From: Acetobacteraceae bacterium | GTDB taxonomy: Bacteria; Pseudomonadota; Alphaproteobacteria; Acetobacterales; Acetobacteraceae | Assembly: GCA_003151425.1 (NCBI GenBank) | Contig: PLXO01000023.1 | Span: 1-64,000, forward strand | Length of the DNA stretch: 64,000 nt | Reading direction: 5' to 3' | Shown here: positions 44,725 to 53,241 of the stretch, one piece after another | How positions within the stretch are numbered: position 1 is the first letter of the stretch | How the letters are laid out: the number at the start of each line of letters is the position of its first letter | Translations under genes and position numbers: made by a program | Notes under the pieces: model-generated | What the model saw: only the letters and a program-made list of their open reading frames with translations | What the model was told of the DNA's origin: nothing | Databases searched by the model: none

Positions 44725-45948
44725 TCACTTCCTGGGCATGTCGAGGCCGCGGCGGGCGACCTGGTCCCGCATCACTTGGGTGCTGCCGTGATTGATGCCG
44801 GACTGGAAGGCGCCCATCAGGTTGTGCGCGAACACGCCACGCTCGACCGCATACGGCGAGCCGTTCAGCAACTGGCCATAGGGGCCGAGCATCTGGCTGA
44901 TCGCTTCCGTGGTCCGCACACCATGTTCCGGCGCCCAAACTTTTTCGGCCGAGCCCTCGTAGGTGAAATTGCCGCCGTGCTCCACGATGGACATGCTGCG
45001 CATTGTCATCAGCCGGCAGACCTGCGCCTCGATCCACAGTTCCGCGATCTTGTCGCGGATCGCCGGATCGCTCGCCGGGGAATAGCCGTCGAACTTGTTC
45101 GACTTGACGAAGTTCACGATGTCCTCATCGCGGCGCACCGAGATCAAGTAGCGGGCGGCGCCGACGCGATCGAGGTTCAGCCCGAGGGCGCCGACGCGCC
45201 AGCCCTCATTTTCTTTTCCCAGCATGCAGCTTGCGGGGATGCGCACATCGTCGAAGAACGTTTCGTTGGTGCGTGGCGTGCCGTAGGTGGTGCCGATCGG
45301 CGCCGGCGGATCGTTCTGGATGGTCCACAGCGGGCGCACGGTGATGCCCGGCGTGTCCATCGGGAACAGAAAGATCGAGATGCCGCGGTGTTTGGGTAAA
45401 TTAGGATTGGTCCGCGCCATCAGGTAGATGTGCGTCGCCATGTGGGCGGCCGAGGTGTACATCTTCTGCCCGTTGATGACATACTCATCGCCGTCGCGCA
45501 CCGCCCGGCACTGCAGCGATGCCAGGTCGGCGCCGGCCTGCGGCTCGGTGAAGCCGAGCGCGAACGAGAACTCGCCAGTGATCAACTTCGGAATGAAGTG
45601 CCGCCTCTGCTCCTCGGTGCCGGCGGCCAGAATCGCCGGCGCGCCGCTGCCCCCCAGCCCCAGGGAGATGTTCGCGCGGGCGAATTCCTCCTCAACGATA
45701 TACTGCGTCATGCGGTCGCCGCCCTGGCCGCCGTACTCCTTCGGATAGCTGATCCCCAGCCATCCGCGCGCACCGATCTTCTTGAACAGGTCGTTGATCA
45801 GGGTGCCAGTATGGCGGCCGGGGCTGACACCGAAGCCCTCGCTCAGCCCGTCCATCTCGGCGCGGACGGCGGCGGTCATGTGCTCGGCGATGAAGACGCG
45901 GACGTCGCGTCGCAGCGTCTCCTGTTCGGGCGAATATCCGAAATCCAT
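44725..45948 (-). CDS. Acyl-CoA dehydrogenase (first of a pair)
   Basis: 407 residues: LGISYPKEYGGQGGDRMTQYIVEEEFARA, the FAD/acyl region FALGFTEPQAGADLASLQ, YVINGQKMYTSAAHMATHIYLMAR and the typical C-terminus INHGSTQVMRDQVARRGLDMPR. It belongs to the branch often found as pairs with a shorter partner in steroid and branched-acid catabolism, where two dehydrogenases form a heterotetramer. Pairing here is inferred from adjacency. Promoter region upstream holds a palindrome at 46191-46214. Confidence 0.9.
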   Translation of the reverse strand: MDFGYSPEQETLRRDVRVFIAEHMTAAVRAEMDGLSEGFGVSPGRHTGTLINDLFKKIGARGWLGISYPKEYGGQGGDRMTQYIVEEEFARANISLGLGGSGAPAILAAGTEEQRRHFIPKLITGEFSFALGFTEPQAGADLASLQCRAVRDGDEYVINGQKMYTSAAHMATHIYLMARTNPNLPKHRGISIFLFPMDTPGITVRPLWTIQNDPPAPIGTTYGTPRTNETFFDDVRIPASCMLGKENEGWRVGALGLNLDRVGAARYLISVRRDEDIVNFVKSNKFDGYSPASDPAIRDKIAELWIEAQVCRLMTMRSMSIVEHGGNFTYEGSAEKVWAPEHGVRTTEAISQMLGPYGQLLNGSPYAVERGVFAHNLMGAFQSGINHGSTQVMRDQVARRGLDMPRK

Positions 45949-46284
45949 GTCCGTTCATCTCCCTCGTCCGCAGCCTGACGCGGCCGGTGTGCTGGCTGGC
46001 CGCATATTTACAGAGACGCCCTGTTCCCATACGACGGGATACTGCGTCACGCAACGTGCGCGCCGGTGGCGCGGTGGTCATTGGGGCAGGCGAAGCCATG
46101 TGCGTCGTGCCTCTGGCGGACGCGGTTTCGAGTGCGCCCTGCCGTTCCGTGTGGGCATCGATGTGCTTGCATTGGCAACAATATGATCAACCAGGGATTG
46201 TAGAATTTCCCTGGACAACGGACATGATCATGCGATGCGAACAGGTTCGCCAAGGCTCCGCTGATCGCACACGCCTGCGCGGTC
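45949..46284. other. Gap between hydratase and dehydrogenase genes
   Basis: No gene is supported in these 336 bases, an unusually wide break inside a same-strand set. The stretch around 46170-46235 is AT-richer than its surroundings and contains an operator-like palindrome, so a second promoter for the dehydrogenase/CoA-transferase genes is likely here. Confidence 0.4.
46191..46214. promoter_or_regulatory. Operator-like palindrome upstream of the acyl-CoA dehydrogenases
   Basis: CCAGGGA (46191-46197) and TCCCTGG (46208-46214) are perfect inverted repeats around a 10-base AT-rich spacer. The 24-base dyad suits a dimeric repressor of TetR or GntR type and sits about 250 bases upstream of the dehydrogenase start. 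Confidence 0.45.
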
Positions 46285-46770
46285 TCACGTCGCCGGGCCG
46301 AGGCAGGTTGGGTCGAACGGGTACGGCACCGCGGGGCCACCACGCAGAGGCAGCACCACCGCCGCGGTGCCGGGCGTGCCTTCCGCGCCCTTGTCGTTGC
46401 GTAACCCGATATTGAGCCGAACCACGCCGTACTCGCCGCGTCGCTCCGTGGCAGTGACATGGCCCCAGGCGGTGAGCAGGTCACCCGGCACGTTCATGCC
46501 GCGAAACTGGAAGCCGATCTTCCACAGCCAGCCGCTCTCGCCCACCCAGTCGGTCAGCAACTGGATCAGCACGTGCTGCTTCCATGATCCGTTGACCATC
46601 ACGTCCGGCAGCTTGTCGTGCTCGGTGGCGAATTTCCAGTCGTAGTGGATGCGGTGCCAGTTCTCCATCGCCGAGGACCAACGCATAATATGCGCGGTGC
46701 TCATCGGCCCCTTGACCACATTCGGGATGTCCTGCCCGACGGTGACGTCCTCGAAACAAATGTCACTCAT
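46285..46770 (-). CDS. MaoC-type hydratase, catalytic-half subunit (second copy)
   Basis: 161 residues, clearly paralogous to the product of 39739-40242: HIMRWSSAMENWHRIHYDWKFA has the same E-N-W-H-R-I-H-Y-D segment, followed by NGSWKQHVLIQLL and FQFRGMNVPGDLL. Catalytic subunit of a two-gene enoyl-CoA hydratase with the product of 46784-47320, whose stop is 13 bases upstream. Confidence 0.87.
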   Translation of the reverse strand: MSDICFEDVTVGQDIPNVVKGPMSTAHIMRWSSAMENWHRIHYDWKFATEHDKLPDVMVNGSWKQHVLIQLLTDWVGESGWLWKIGFQFRGMNVPGDLLTAWGHVTATERRGEYGVVRLNIGLRNDKGAEGTPGTAAVVLPLRGGPAVPYPFDPTCLGPAT

Positions 46771-46783
46771 GGCGGAATCTCCC

Positions 46784-47320
46784 TCAGCGCAGGATGGTGG
46801 TGGTGGTGACGGTGATCAGCGGGATGGTGCCATCCGTGCGGCCATCCGTCGTGAACGTGTCGGCGGCGATGACGAACACCATCGGCCCGCTGCGGCCTTC
46901 GCGCTGGTAGATATCGAGATAGGTGCTGCTGCGGTAGATCCGCTCGCCGACCCTGGCGTAGCGGAGAAATTCGTATTCGTAACCACCGTTCAACAGGCGT
47001 GGCAGCGGCACCTTCACCGGCGGCAGGCCGCGGAAGGCGCGCACCATACCGTCGAAGTCGGGCTCACCCATGTGGTCGAGTGGGTCCGGATCGGTTGGCG
47101 CACGGCGGAAGGCCAGCGGCGGGAACGCCGGCGGGGCGACCAAGCCACCATAGCGGCTGGATTTGGCCCATGCCTCGTCCCAGTAGCGCGGGGCCGGGTC
47201 CATGGTGGCCTGGAAAAATCGGCGCACCTCGCTTGCTTCCACCGGGTGGTAGGCCAGGACCGGGCCATTGTGCGCGCCGATCACGGCCTTCACCTCATCG
47301 GTGATATAATTCACATGCAT
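46784..47320 (-). CDS. MaoC-type hydratase, N-terminal-half subunit (second copy)
   Basis: 178 residues, the homologue of 39141-39710: VEASEVRRFFQATMDPAPRYWDEAWAKSSRYGGLVAPPAF and a C-terminal VFVIAADTFTTDGRTDGTIPLITVTTTTILR. Substrate-binding half of the second split hydratase. First gene of the minus-strand catabolic set. The duplication of the whole pair suggests two hydration steps or two substrates. Confidence 0.83.
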   Translation of the reverse strand: MHVNYITDEVKAVIGAHNGPVLAYHPVEASEVRRFFQATMDPAPRYWDEAWAKSSRYGGLVAPPAFPPLAFRRAPTDPDPLDHMGEPDFDGMVRAFRGLPPVKVPLPRLLNGGYEYEFLRYARVGERIYRSSTYLDIYQREGRSGPMVFVIAADTFTTDGRTDGTIPLITVTTTTILR

Positions 47321-47510
47321 GCTCGATCACCTTTCGATCCGGTGTTGTCCAGGCTGGATGCGGGCGGCAGGGCGGCGGGTTGGATGACGTCGCGACCGGT
47401 ACGGCCATGCACGCATGGCCGACCGGCCAGTCCGCTACGAACCGGCAGCATTGGGGCCGTCACGTTATCCTCCACCGGTGTTCCTTCAGCCACCGAGCGG
47501 GATCATGGCA

Positions 47511-47524
47511 TTGATCCACGTCAA
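47511..47524. promoter_or_regulatory. FNR/FixK-like box (one mismatch)
   Basis: TTGAT-CCAC-GTCAA differs by one base from the FNR/FixK consensus TTGAT-N4-ATCAA. The 30 bases starting here match the 30 bases from the perfect box at 63014 in 24 positions, including the distal GCCCGCG. The nearest downstream gene on the plus strand is the alpha/beta hydrolase at 47767, and no good -10 was seen at class-II distance. Confidence 0.45.
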
Positions 47525-47575
47525 AGCGCCACTGCCCGCGGTCGTGGGTCGGTTTGGGCGGCACGGTTTCCCTGT

Positions 47576-47679
47576 CGTCATGGCTGTCCCGCCTCTTGAC
47601 CCGAGGATCAACCCGGCCATCCGGCGCGGCACTGTGCTGGCCGGGTTGATTCCGGGGCAAGCCCGGGACGCCCATGACG
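47576..47679. repeat. Long imperfect palindrome (dispersed-repeat type)
   Basis: Two arms of about 43 bases (47576-47619 and 47638-47679) are inverted copies with a few mismatches. The innermost 13 bases, ATCAACCCGGCCA, match perfectly and both outer ends are CGTCATGG. CGTCAT...CCCGGG palindromes of this style are common between alphaproteobacterial genes. The surrounding 446-base gap (47321-47766) contains no supported gene. Confidence 0.7.
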
Positions 47680-47766
47680 TCGGGAGGCTGCGGATGATCG
47701 GCAAGGAGTTGCCGCGTGGCGATTGCATCGTGCATTATTTCGCCACATGACATTTCCGGTACGCGC

Positions 47767-48633
47767 ATGAGCGATATGATCCAAGCCGAGCCGATCGCCG
47801 ATGCCGCGACGGCTCAGGCCCTGCTGAAGCGCCTCGATCGCTCCGCACGGCACTGGCAGACGCCGTGCGGCGACGGGACGATGGTGTGGCGCGGGTGGGG
47901 CAGCGGCCCCGTCGTGCTGCTGGTGCATGGCGGCGCCGGGTCATGGCGGCATTGGGTGCGCAACCTGGCGCCCCTCAGCCTCGGCCACACCGTCATTGCG
48001 CCGGACCTGCCGGGGCTGGGCGACTCGGCGCGCGCGCCGGATCCGATCAGTGCGGAGTCGGTGGCCGCACTTGTGGGCCAGGGCCTCGACCAGGTTGTTG
48101 GGGCGGACACGCCGATCGACGTGGCAGGATTCTCCTACGGCGGGGTCATTGCCGGGCTGGTTGCGGCGAACGCCGCCGACCGCGTCCGTTCGCTTACAGT
48201 GATCGGCACCGGCGGACTTGGCCCGCCCAACCGCTCGGTCGAACTGGTTCGCGTGCGTGACAAGACGGGAGCGGAACGGCTGGCGGCGCACCGCGACAAT
48301 CTGTTGCGCATGATGCTTGCCGATCCCGCCAACATCGATGCCCTGGCGTTGGAGATTCAGGAGCAGAACACGAAACGAGCCCGGCTCAACAGCGGATTCA
48401 TGTGGATGTCCCGGGTGCTGCATGACGCGTTGCCACTGGTGCATGGTCACGTGCATGCTTTCTGGGGCGAGCACGAAATGCCCGACCGCGCGATGCTGGA
48501 CGTGCGCCTCGCGTTGCTGCGGCAGGCCCGTCCCGATGTCGAGGTCGAGGTTATTCCGCACGCCGGCCACTGGGTCTTCTACGAGGCAGCCGCGCGGTTC
48601 AATGCGGCGCTGCTGCGGATTCTGGCGAGGTAG
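47767..48633 (+). CDS. Alpha/beta-fold hydrolase
   Basis: 288 residues. Oxyanion-hole motif LLVHGGAGSWRHW, nucleophile elbow GFSYGG (Ser), and the catalytic His in HAGHWVFYE near the C-terminus; the acid is probably Asp or Glu in FWGEHEMPD. A soluble esterase, lactonase or C-C hydrolase; the substrate is unknown. It is divergent from the hydratase/dehydrogenase operon and could serve that pathway, for instance by opening an ester or lactone. The 217 bases after it hold nothing recognisable. Confidence 0.88.
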   Translation: MSDMIQAEPIADAATAQALLKRLDRSARHWQTPCGDGTMVWRGWGSGPVVLLVHGGAGSWRHWVRNLAPLSLGHTVIAPDLPGLGDSARAPDPISAESVAALVGQGLDQVVGADTPIDVAGFSYGGVIAGLVAANAADRVRSLTVIGTGGLGPPNRSVELVRVRDKTGAERLAAHRDNLLRMMLADPANIDALALEIQEQNTKRARLNSGFMWMSRVLHDALPLVHGHVHAFWGEHEMPDRAMLDVRLALLRQARPDVEVEVIPHAGHWVFYEAAARFNAALLRILAR

Positions 48634-48850
48634 AAGTGGGAGCGGCAAAGGGAGCGCGGCAGGCTCTGGACGCGCTGCGCACCAGCGAGGGACGCGAGCG
48701 GCCGCCGCAACGTCAAACGACGATCGTGCAAATCCTGCGGCGGCCTGAAGGCATGCGCCGGCATGACGGGTTGGCATGCGCCCTGCTATACTCTGTAATA
48801 CCCGAACCAGTTATTTGCAAACGAGCTGAAACGATCAAGGGAGAACTGCA

Positions 48851-49801
48851 ATGTCGCTGACCATCCCGCCGCGGCGCACGCCCGGAACGTTCCTGTATTC
48901 CGAACCAGCGACCTCGCTGGACAACCTTGCGGCCGACATCGCCTATCTCGGTGTGCCCTACGCGCAGGCGTACACCTACGAGGACATCACCAACGACCAG
49001 AGCAACGGGCCGACCGCGATGCGCGAGGCGTCGACCCGCATCATCCGCTCGATCGAGCGCTACGACTTCGATCTTGGCGGTCCGCTCTACGCCGGCAAGC
49101 CGATCCGGGCGGTGGATTGCGGCGACATCCGCACGGAGCTTGGCGATCCAGGCGCGCATGCGCGCTACACCGAGCAGGCGGTGCGCAAGATTTTGCAGGC
49201 GGGCGCTCTGCCGATCGTGCTGGGCGGTGATCATGGCGTGCCGATCCCGGTGCTGAAAGCGTACGAGGGCCAAGGCCCGATCACGCTGGTCCAGATCGAT
49301 CAGCACATCGACTGGCGAGACGAGGTCAACGGCGTGCGCGAGGGGCTGTCCAGCCCGATCCGTCGCGCTTCCGAAATGGCGCATATCGGCCAGATCTTCC
49401 AGATCGGCCTGCGTGCCTCCGGCAGCGCGCGGATCGAAGAAGCCGAGGCCGCGCGTGCCTATGGCGCACACCTGATCACCGCGTGGGAACTGCACGACGT
49501 CGGCATGGACGCGATCCTGGCACGCATCCCCGATGGGGGACGCTACTACCTGACGGTCGATCTCGACGGCATGGACCCGGCAATCGCGCCGGCGGTTGCG
49601 GCGCCTTGCCCGGGCGGCGTAACGTTCCACCAAGCGCGCAAGCTGGTTCACGGTCTGGTGCGCAAGGGGCGCGTCGTCGGAATGGATGTAGTCGAGATCA
49701 CGCCACGCGACGACGTCAACCAGATCACCTGCATCACCGCCGGCAGGCTGATCGTCAACCTGATCGGCATGGCGGTCCGCGCCGGCTACTTCGACCGCTA
49801 A
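48851..49801 (+). CDS. Ureohydrolase (agmatinase/guanidino-acid hydrolase family)
   Basis: 316 residues of the arginase/agmatinase fold with all manganese ligands visible: His in LGGDHGVP, Asp-His-Asp in QIDQHIDWRDEV and Asp-Asp in TVDLDGMDPAIAP. It hydrolyses a guanidino compound to urea plus an amine; the exact substrate is open, since the N-terminal substrate loop (YAQAYTYEDITNDQSNGP) is unlike arginase. GGGAG precedes the ATG. It is followed after 27 bases by an amidohydrolase and then by an amino-acid ABC importer on the other strand. Confidence 0.88.
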   Translation: MSLTIPPRRTPGTFLYSEPATSLDNLAADIAYLGVPYAQAYTYEDITNDQSNGPTAMREASTRIIRSIERYDFDLGGPLYAGKPIRAVDCGDIRTELGDPGAHARYTEQAVRKILQAGALPIVLGGDHGVPIPVLKAYEGQGPITLVQIDQHIDWRDEVNGVREGLSSPIRRASEMAHIGQIFQIGLRASGSARIEEAEAARAYGAHLITAWELHDVGMDAILARIPDGGRYYLTVDLDGMDPAIAPAVAAPCPGGVTFHQARKLVHGLVRKGRVVGMDVVEITPRDDVNQITCITAGRLIVNLIGMAVRAGYFDR

Positions 49802-49828
49802 CTCGAACCCGAAGCCGGAGACACTTGC

Positions 49829-51370
49829 ATGCCCGCATCGCTGATCCGCAGCCGAACGATGATCACCCACGCAGTTGATCGTCACACCTGGAACGAAATC
49901 GCCGACGGCGCGGTGCTGCAAGAAGACGGCGTCATCACTGCCATCGGCAGCTTCGCCGACCTGCATCGCCTGCACCCGACCGTGCAGGTGATCGGCACCG
50001 GCAACGAGATCATGCTACCCGGCTTCATCAACGGGCATCACCATGTCGGCCTGACCCCGGTGCAGCTAGGCTCGCCCGACATGCCGCTCGAGCTATGGTT
50101 CGTCACCCGCATGGTGATGCGCAGCGTGAACCTGTATCTCGACACGCTTTATTCGGCGTTCGAGATGATCGCCTCCGGCGTCACCACCGTGCAGCACATC
50201 CACGGCTGGGCACCCGGCCGGCTCGCCGAGGTCGAAGGCCGCGCCGACGAAGTGATCCGCGCCTACGAAGATATCGGCATGCGCGTGTCCTACTGCTTTG
50301 CGGTGCGCGACCAGAACCGGCTGGTCTACCAGCGCGACGAGGACTTCCTGGCCAGCCTGCCGGCCGAACTGCGCGGCCCGGCGCAACGCTGGTTCGCCCG
50401 CCTGCAACTGACGCTCGATGACTATGTCGCGCTGTTCGAGAATCTGTATCACCGGCATCAGAACAAAAGCCGCGTGCAAATCCAGCTCGCGCCGGCCAAT
50501 CTGCACTGGTGTTCCGATGCGGCGCTGACGCGGCTGGCGGAGCTGTCGCAGCGTTACAACGTGCCATTGCACATGCATCTCGTGGAAACCGCCTACCAGA
50601 AGGAATACGCGCGCCGGCGGGGCGGCGGCACCGCGCTGGAGTACATCGACAGATTCGGCCTGCTCGGCCCGAAGATGACATTGGGCCACGGCGTCTGGCT
50701 GAACGAGGCGGATATCGACCGCGTTGCCGAAACGGGTACCTGTATCTGCCATAACTGTTCATCGAATTTCCGGCTCCGCTCCGGCGTTGCGGCGCTGAAC
50801 GTGTTCGAGGCCAAGGGCATCAACACCGCGATCGGCATCGACGAAGCCGGCATCAACGACGATCGAGACATGCTGCAGGAGATGCGCATGGTCCTGCGCG
50901 CGCATCGCGTGCCGGGCATGGTGGACGATGACGTGCCGACGATGGCCCAGGTGTTTCGCATGGCGACCTCGGGCGGGGCAAAAACGACGGCGTTTGGCAA
51001 GCGGCTGGGTGTGCTCGCGCCGGGCAAGGCCGCGGACCTCGTGCTGATCGACTGGCGGCAGATCGCCTTTCCGTATCTGGACGCGGAGACGCCGGTGCTG
51101 GATGCCGTGTTGCAGCGGGGTAAGGCGGGCGGCGTGCGGACGGTGGTTTGCGACGGCGAGGTGATCTACGCCGACGGCAAATTCACCAAGGTCGACCGCG
51201 ACGCCGCGCTGATCGCGCTGCATCAGGATTTGCAGAAGGCGCTAGCCGATGATGAGGTGGAACGGCGGAATTTGTCGAAGGCGCTGCTGCCGCATGTCCG
51301 TGCGTTTTACGCCAACTACATCGACCCGGCCCGGCATGAACCGTTCTATCGGCCGAGTTCGCGAGTTTGA
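49829..51370 (+). CDS. ATZ/TRZ-type metal-dependent amidohydrolase or deaminase
   Basis: 513 residues. Metal ligands of the amidohydrolase superfamily are present: HxH in FINGHHHVG, His in PLHMHLVE, His in LGHGVW and Asp in IGIDEAGIND. The C-terminal GKAADLVLIDW is typical for the guanine deaminase/atrazine chlorohydrolase group. It probably deaminates or hydrolyses a nitrogen heterocycle or amide. Likely co-transcribed with the ureohydrolase, so the two may act in sequence on one compound. Confidence 0.88.
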   Translation: MPASLIRSRTMITHAVDRHTWNEIADGAVLQEDGVITAIGSFADLHRLHPTVQVIGTGNEIMLPGFINGHHHVGLTPVQLGSPDMPLELWFVTRMVMRSVNLYLDTLYSAFEMIASGVTTVQHIHGWAPGRLAEVEGRADEVIRAYEDIGMRVSYCFAVRDQNRLVYQRDEDFLASLPAELRGPAQRWFARLQLTLDDYVALFENLYHRHQNKSRVQIQLAPANLHWCSDAALTRLAELSQRYNVPLHMHLVETAYQKEYARRRGGGTALEYIDRFGLLGPKMTLGHGVWLNEADIDRVAETGTCICHNCSSNFRLRSGVAALNVFEAKGINTAIGIDEAGINDDRDMLQEMRMVLRAHRVPGMVDDDVPTMAQVFRMATSGGAKTTAFGKRLGVLAPGKAADLVLIDWRQIAFPYLDAETPVLDAVLQRGKAGGVRTVVCDGEVIYADGKFTKVDRDAALIALHQDLQKALADDEVERRNLSKALLPHVRAFYANYIDPARHEPFYRPSSRV

Positions 51371-51436
51371 TACTACACCTGTATTCACCTCGCCCGCACT
51401 ACGCGGGTCGCGGAGCAGTTGCGACGCGGGTGAGGG

Positions 51437-51527
51437 TCGTGTCAGTGATGTGCCCGGTTGCACAGCGGGCACCACCCTCACCCGTCTCGCTGCGCTCGCC
51501 GACCTCTCCCGCGAAAAGCGGGAGAGG
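51437..51527. repeat. Double palindrome between convergent genes (repeat and probable bidirectional terminator)
   Basis: CGGGTGAGGGT near 51445 is inverted as ACCCTCACCCG near 51473, and CCTCTCCCGC-GAAAA-GCGGGAGAGG at 51503-51527 is a perfect 10-base stem. CCCTCACCCG...CTCTCCCGC elements are widespread intergenic repeats in Proteobacteria. Its place between the stops at 51370 (plus) and 51543 (minus) suits a shared terminator. Confidence 0.7.
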
Positions 51528-51542
51528 TATACTCGGCTCTGG

Positions 51543-52232
51543 TCAGCCTTGCCCGCGCATCCCGATCACCAGGGGGCGCTTGGTGATATCCACCTTCATC
51601 TCGATCCATTCGACGAACTTCGCTGTCGGGTAGCTGATCAGGAAGTAGATCACCGCCACCTCCGCGAAGATCTCGAAATGTTTGTAGGTCGCCGAGGCCA
51701 GCAACTGTCCGCTGAACATCAGGTCGCGCATGGTGATCACCGACACCAGCGCGGAATCCTTGAAGATCGACACAAAGAAATTGCCGATCGACGGGATGAT
51801 GATGCGGAACGCCTGCGGCAGGATGATCCGGCGCATCAGCAGCCGGCGTGACATCCCGACCGACTGGCCCGCCTCCGACTGGCCCTTCGGGATCGCCTGG
51901 ATGCCGGAGCGGAACACCTCCGCCATGTACGCCGCGTAGTTGAGCGTCAGTCCCATCGCGCCGGACACAAACGGTGTCAGAACGATCCCGACGTAAGGCA
52001 GCACGTAGTAGATGAAGAACAGTTGCAGCAGCAGCGGCGTGCCGCGGATGAACTGGATGTAGCACGCCGCCACCACGCGCAGCGGCAGCAGGCGCGAGAG
52101 GCGGGCCAGCCCGGTCGCCAGGCCCAGCACCAGCGCCAGGCCAAACGCCAGCAACGAGACCGCGATGGTCAGCATCGCGCCGTGCAGCAGCGACGGCAGG
52201 AAGGCAATCATGTCGTCGAGAGAAAAGATCAT
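51543..52232 (-). CDS. Polar amino acid ABC permease (HisMQ family)
   Basis: 229 residues, five predicted spans, with the family segments MLTIAVSLLAFGLALVLGLATG, FIRGTPLLLQLFFIYYVLP and the coupling loop IPKGQSEAGQSVGMSRRLLMRRIILPQAFR. Only one permease gene is present, so it probably forms a homodimer. Third gene of the ATPase, binding protein, permease set transcribed leftwards from 54072. Confidence 0.9.
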   Translation of the reverse strand: MIFSLDDMIAFLPSLLHGAMLTIAVSLLAFGLALVLGLATGLARLSRLLPLRVVAACYIQFIRGTPLLLQLFFIYYVLPYVGIVLTPFVSGAMGLTLNYAAYMAEVFRSGIQAIPKGQSEAGQSVGMSRRLLMRRIILPQAFRIIIPSIGNFFVSIFKDSALVSVITMRDLMFSGQLLASATYKHFEIFAEVAVIYFLISYPTAKFVEWIEMKVDITKRPLVIGMRGQG

Positions 52233-52271
52233 CTGTCCTGCCGTTCGCCGTACGAAACCAGGCCGAGCCGT

Positions 52272-53195
52272 CTAGTTGTTGTAACCGGTCAGGCCCCACT
52301 TCGCGAGGATGTCCTTCGCCTTGTCGTTGTACTCCATCCATTCAAATACCGAGGACACCGCGGAGACCCACTGGATGTCGCCCTGGCGGAAGGCGTACCT
52401 GCTGTAGCCAGTCGGATTCTTGAACGTGCGTGGCGAATAATCGTCCACCAGTTCGATCTTCCATTCCGGATGTTGCTTCATCAGCGCCGCCACCACCGGC
52501 TGATCATACAGCGCCGCGTCGGTGCGCCCGATCGCCAGTTCCGGAATGATCTGCGCCCAGTCCTTGTAGCCCTGGAACTTCACGTCCGGCACCGCCTGCA
52601 GCCACTCCGCATAGTTGGTGCCCAGCAGCGTGCCCACCGTGTAGCCCTTCAGGTCGGCGAGCTGGTGCAGCTTGTGCGGATTGCCCGCAGGCACCACCAG
52701 ACCCTCGGCGTAGTAGTAGTTGGGGAAGGAGAAGCTCACCACCTTCGAGCGGTTCTTGGTGTAGTGGATCGAATCGCCGACGATATCGAAGCGTCCGTCC
52801 AGCAGGCCGGGGATCAGTCCGTCGAACGTCACCGTCTGCACCGAAACCTTTTCGATCTTCAGCATCTTGCAGGCGTAGTTGATGAAGTCGGCGTCCAGCC
52901 CGGTCCACTCGTTGGTCTTCGGATCCAGGAACGAGTACGGCCAGTCGTTCGACGTGCCGACCACCAGCCCCTTCTTCTGTATCTTCGCCAGCGAGTCGTC
53001 GTCGGAGTTGATCTTGATCAAGGAGAAGTCGGGGTAGCCCTTGTCGTCTACCGGCGGCGGTGCCAGCGCGGCGGCGCGCGCGGTGCCGATGCCGGCCGCC
53101 AGCAGCGCCGCCGCGCCGCCGATCGCGCCCGATCTGATCAGGCCGCGCCGGCCCAACGGATTGCCGTTCGCGTCGATTAGGGGTTTGTTGGTCAT
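52272..53195 (-). CDS. Amino-acid-type ABC substrate-binding protein (SBP_bac_3)
   Basis: 307 residues. N-terminal RRGLIRSGAIGGAAALLAAGIGTARA is a Tat-like signal. The mature domain has KKGLVVGTSNDWPYSFLDPKTNEWTGLDADFINYACKML and GRFDIVGDSIHYTKNRSKVVSFSFPNYY. AGGAGG lies before the ATG. It delivers a polar amino acid or a cationic guanidino/amine ligand to the permease downstream. Operon with the ATPase gene 46 bases upstream. Confidence 0.9.
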   Translation of the reverse strand: MTNKPLIDANGNPLGRRGLIRSGAIGGAAALLAAGIGTARAAALAPPPVDDKGYPDFSLIKINSDDDSLAKIQKKGLVVGTSNDWPYSFLDPKTNEWTGLDADFINYACKMLKIEKVSVQTVTFDGLIPGLLDGRFDIVGDSIHYTKNRSKVVSFSFPNYYYAEGLVVPAGNPHKLHQLADLKGYTVGTLLGTNYAEWLQAVPDVKFQGYKDWAQIIPELAIGRTDAALYDQPVVAALMKQHPEWKIELVDDYSPRTFKNPTGYSRYAFRQGDIQWVSAVSSVFEWMEYNDKAKDILAKWGLTGYNN

Positions 53196-53241
53196 TGTTT
53201 GTTGCCTCCTGTTGCTTGGTCCGTAGCGTCCGCACGCATCT

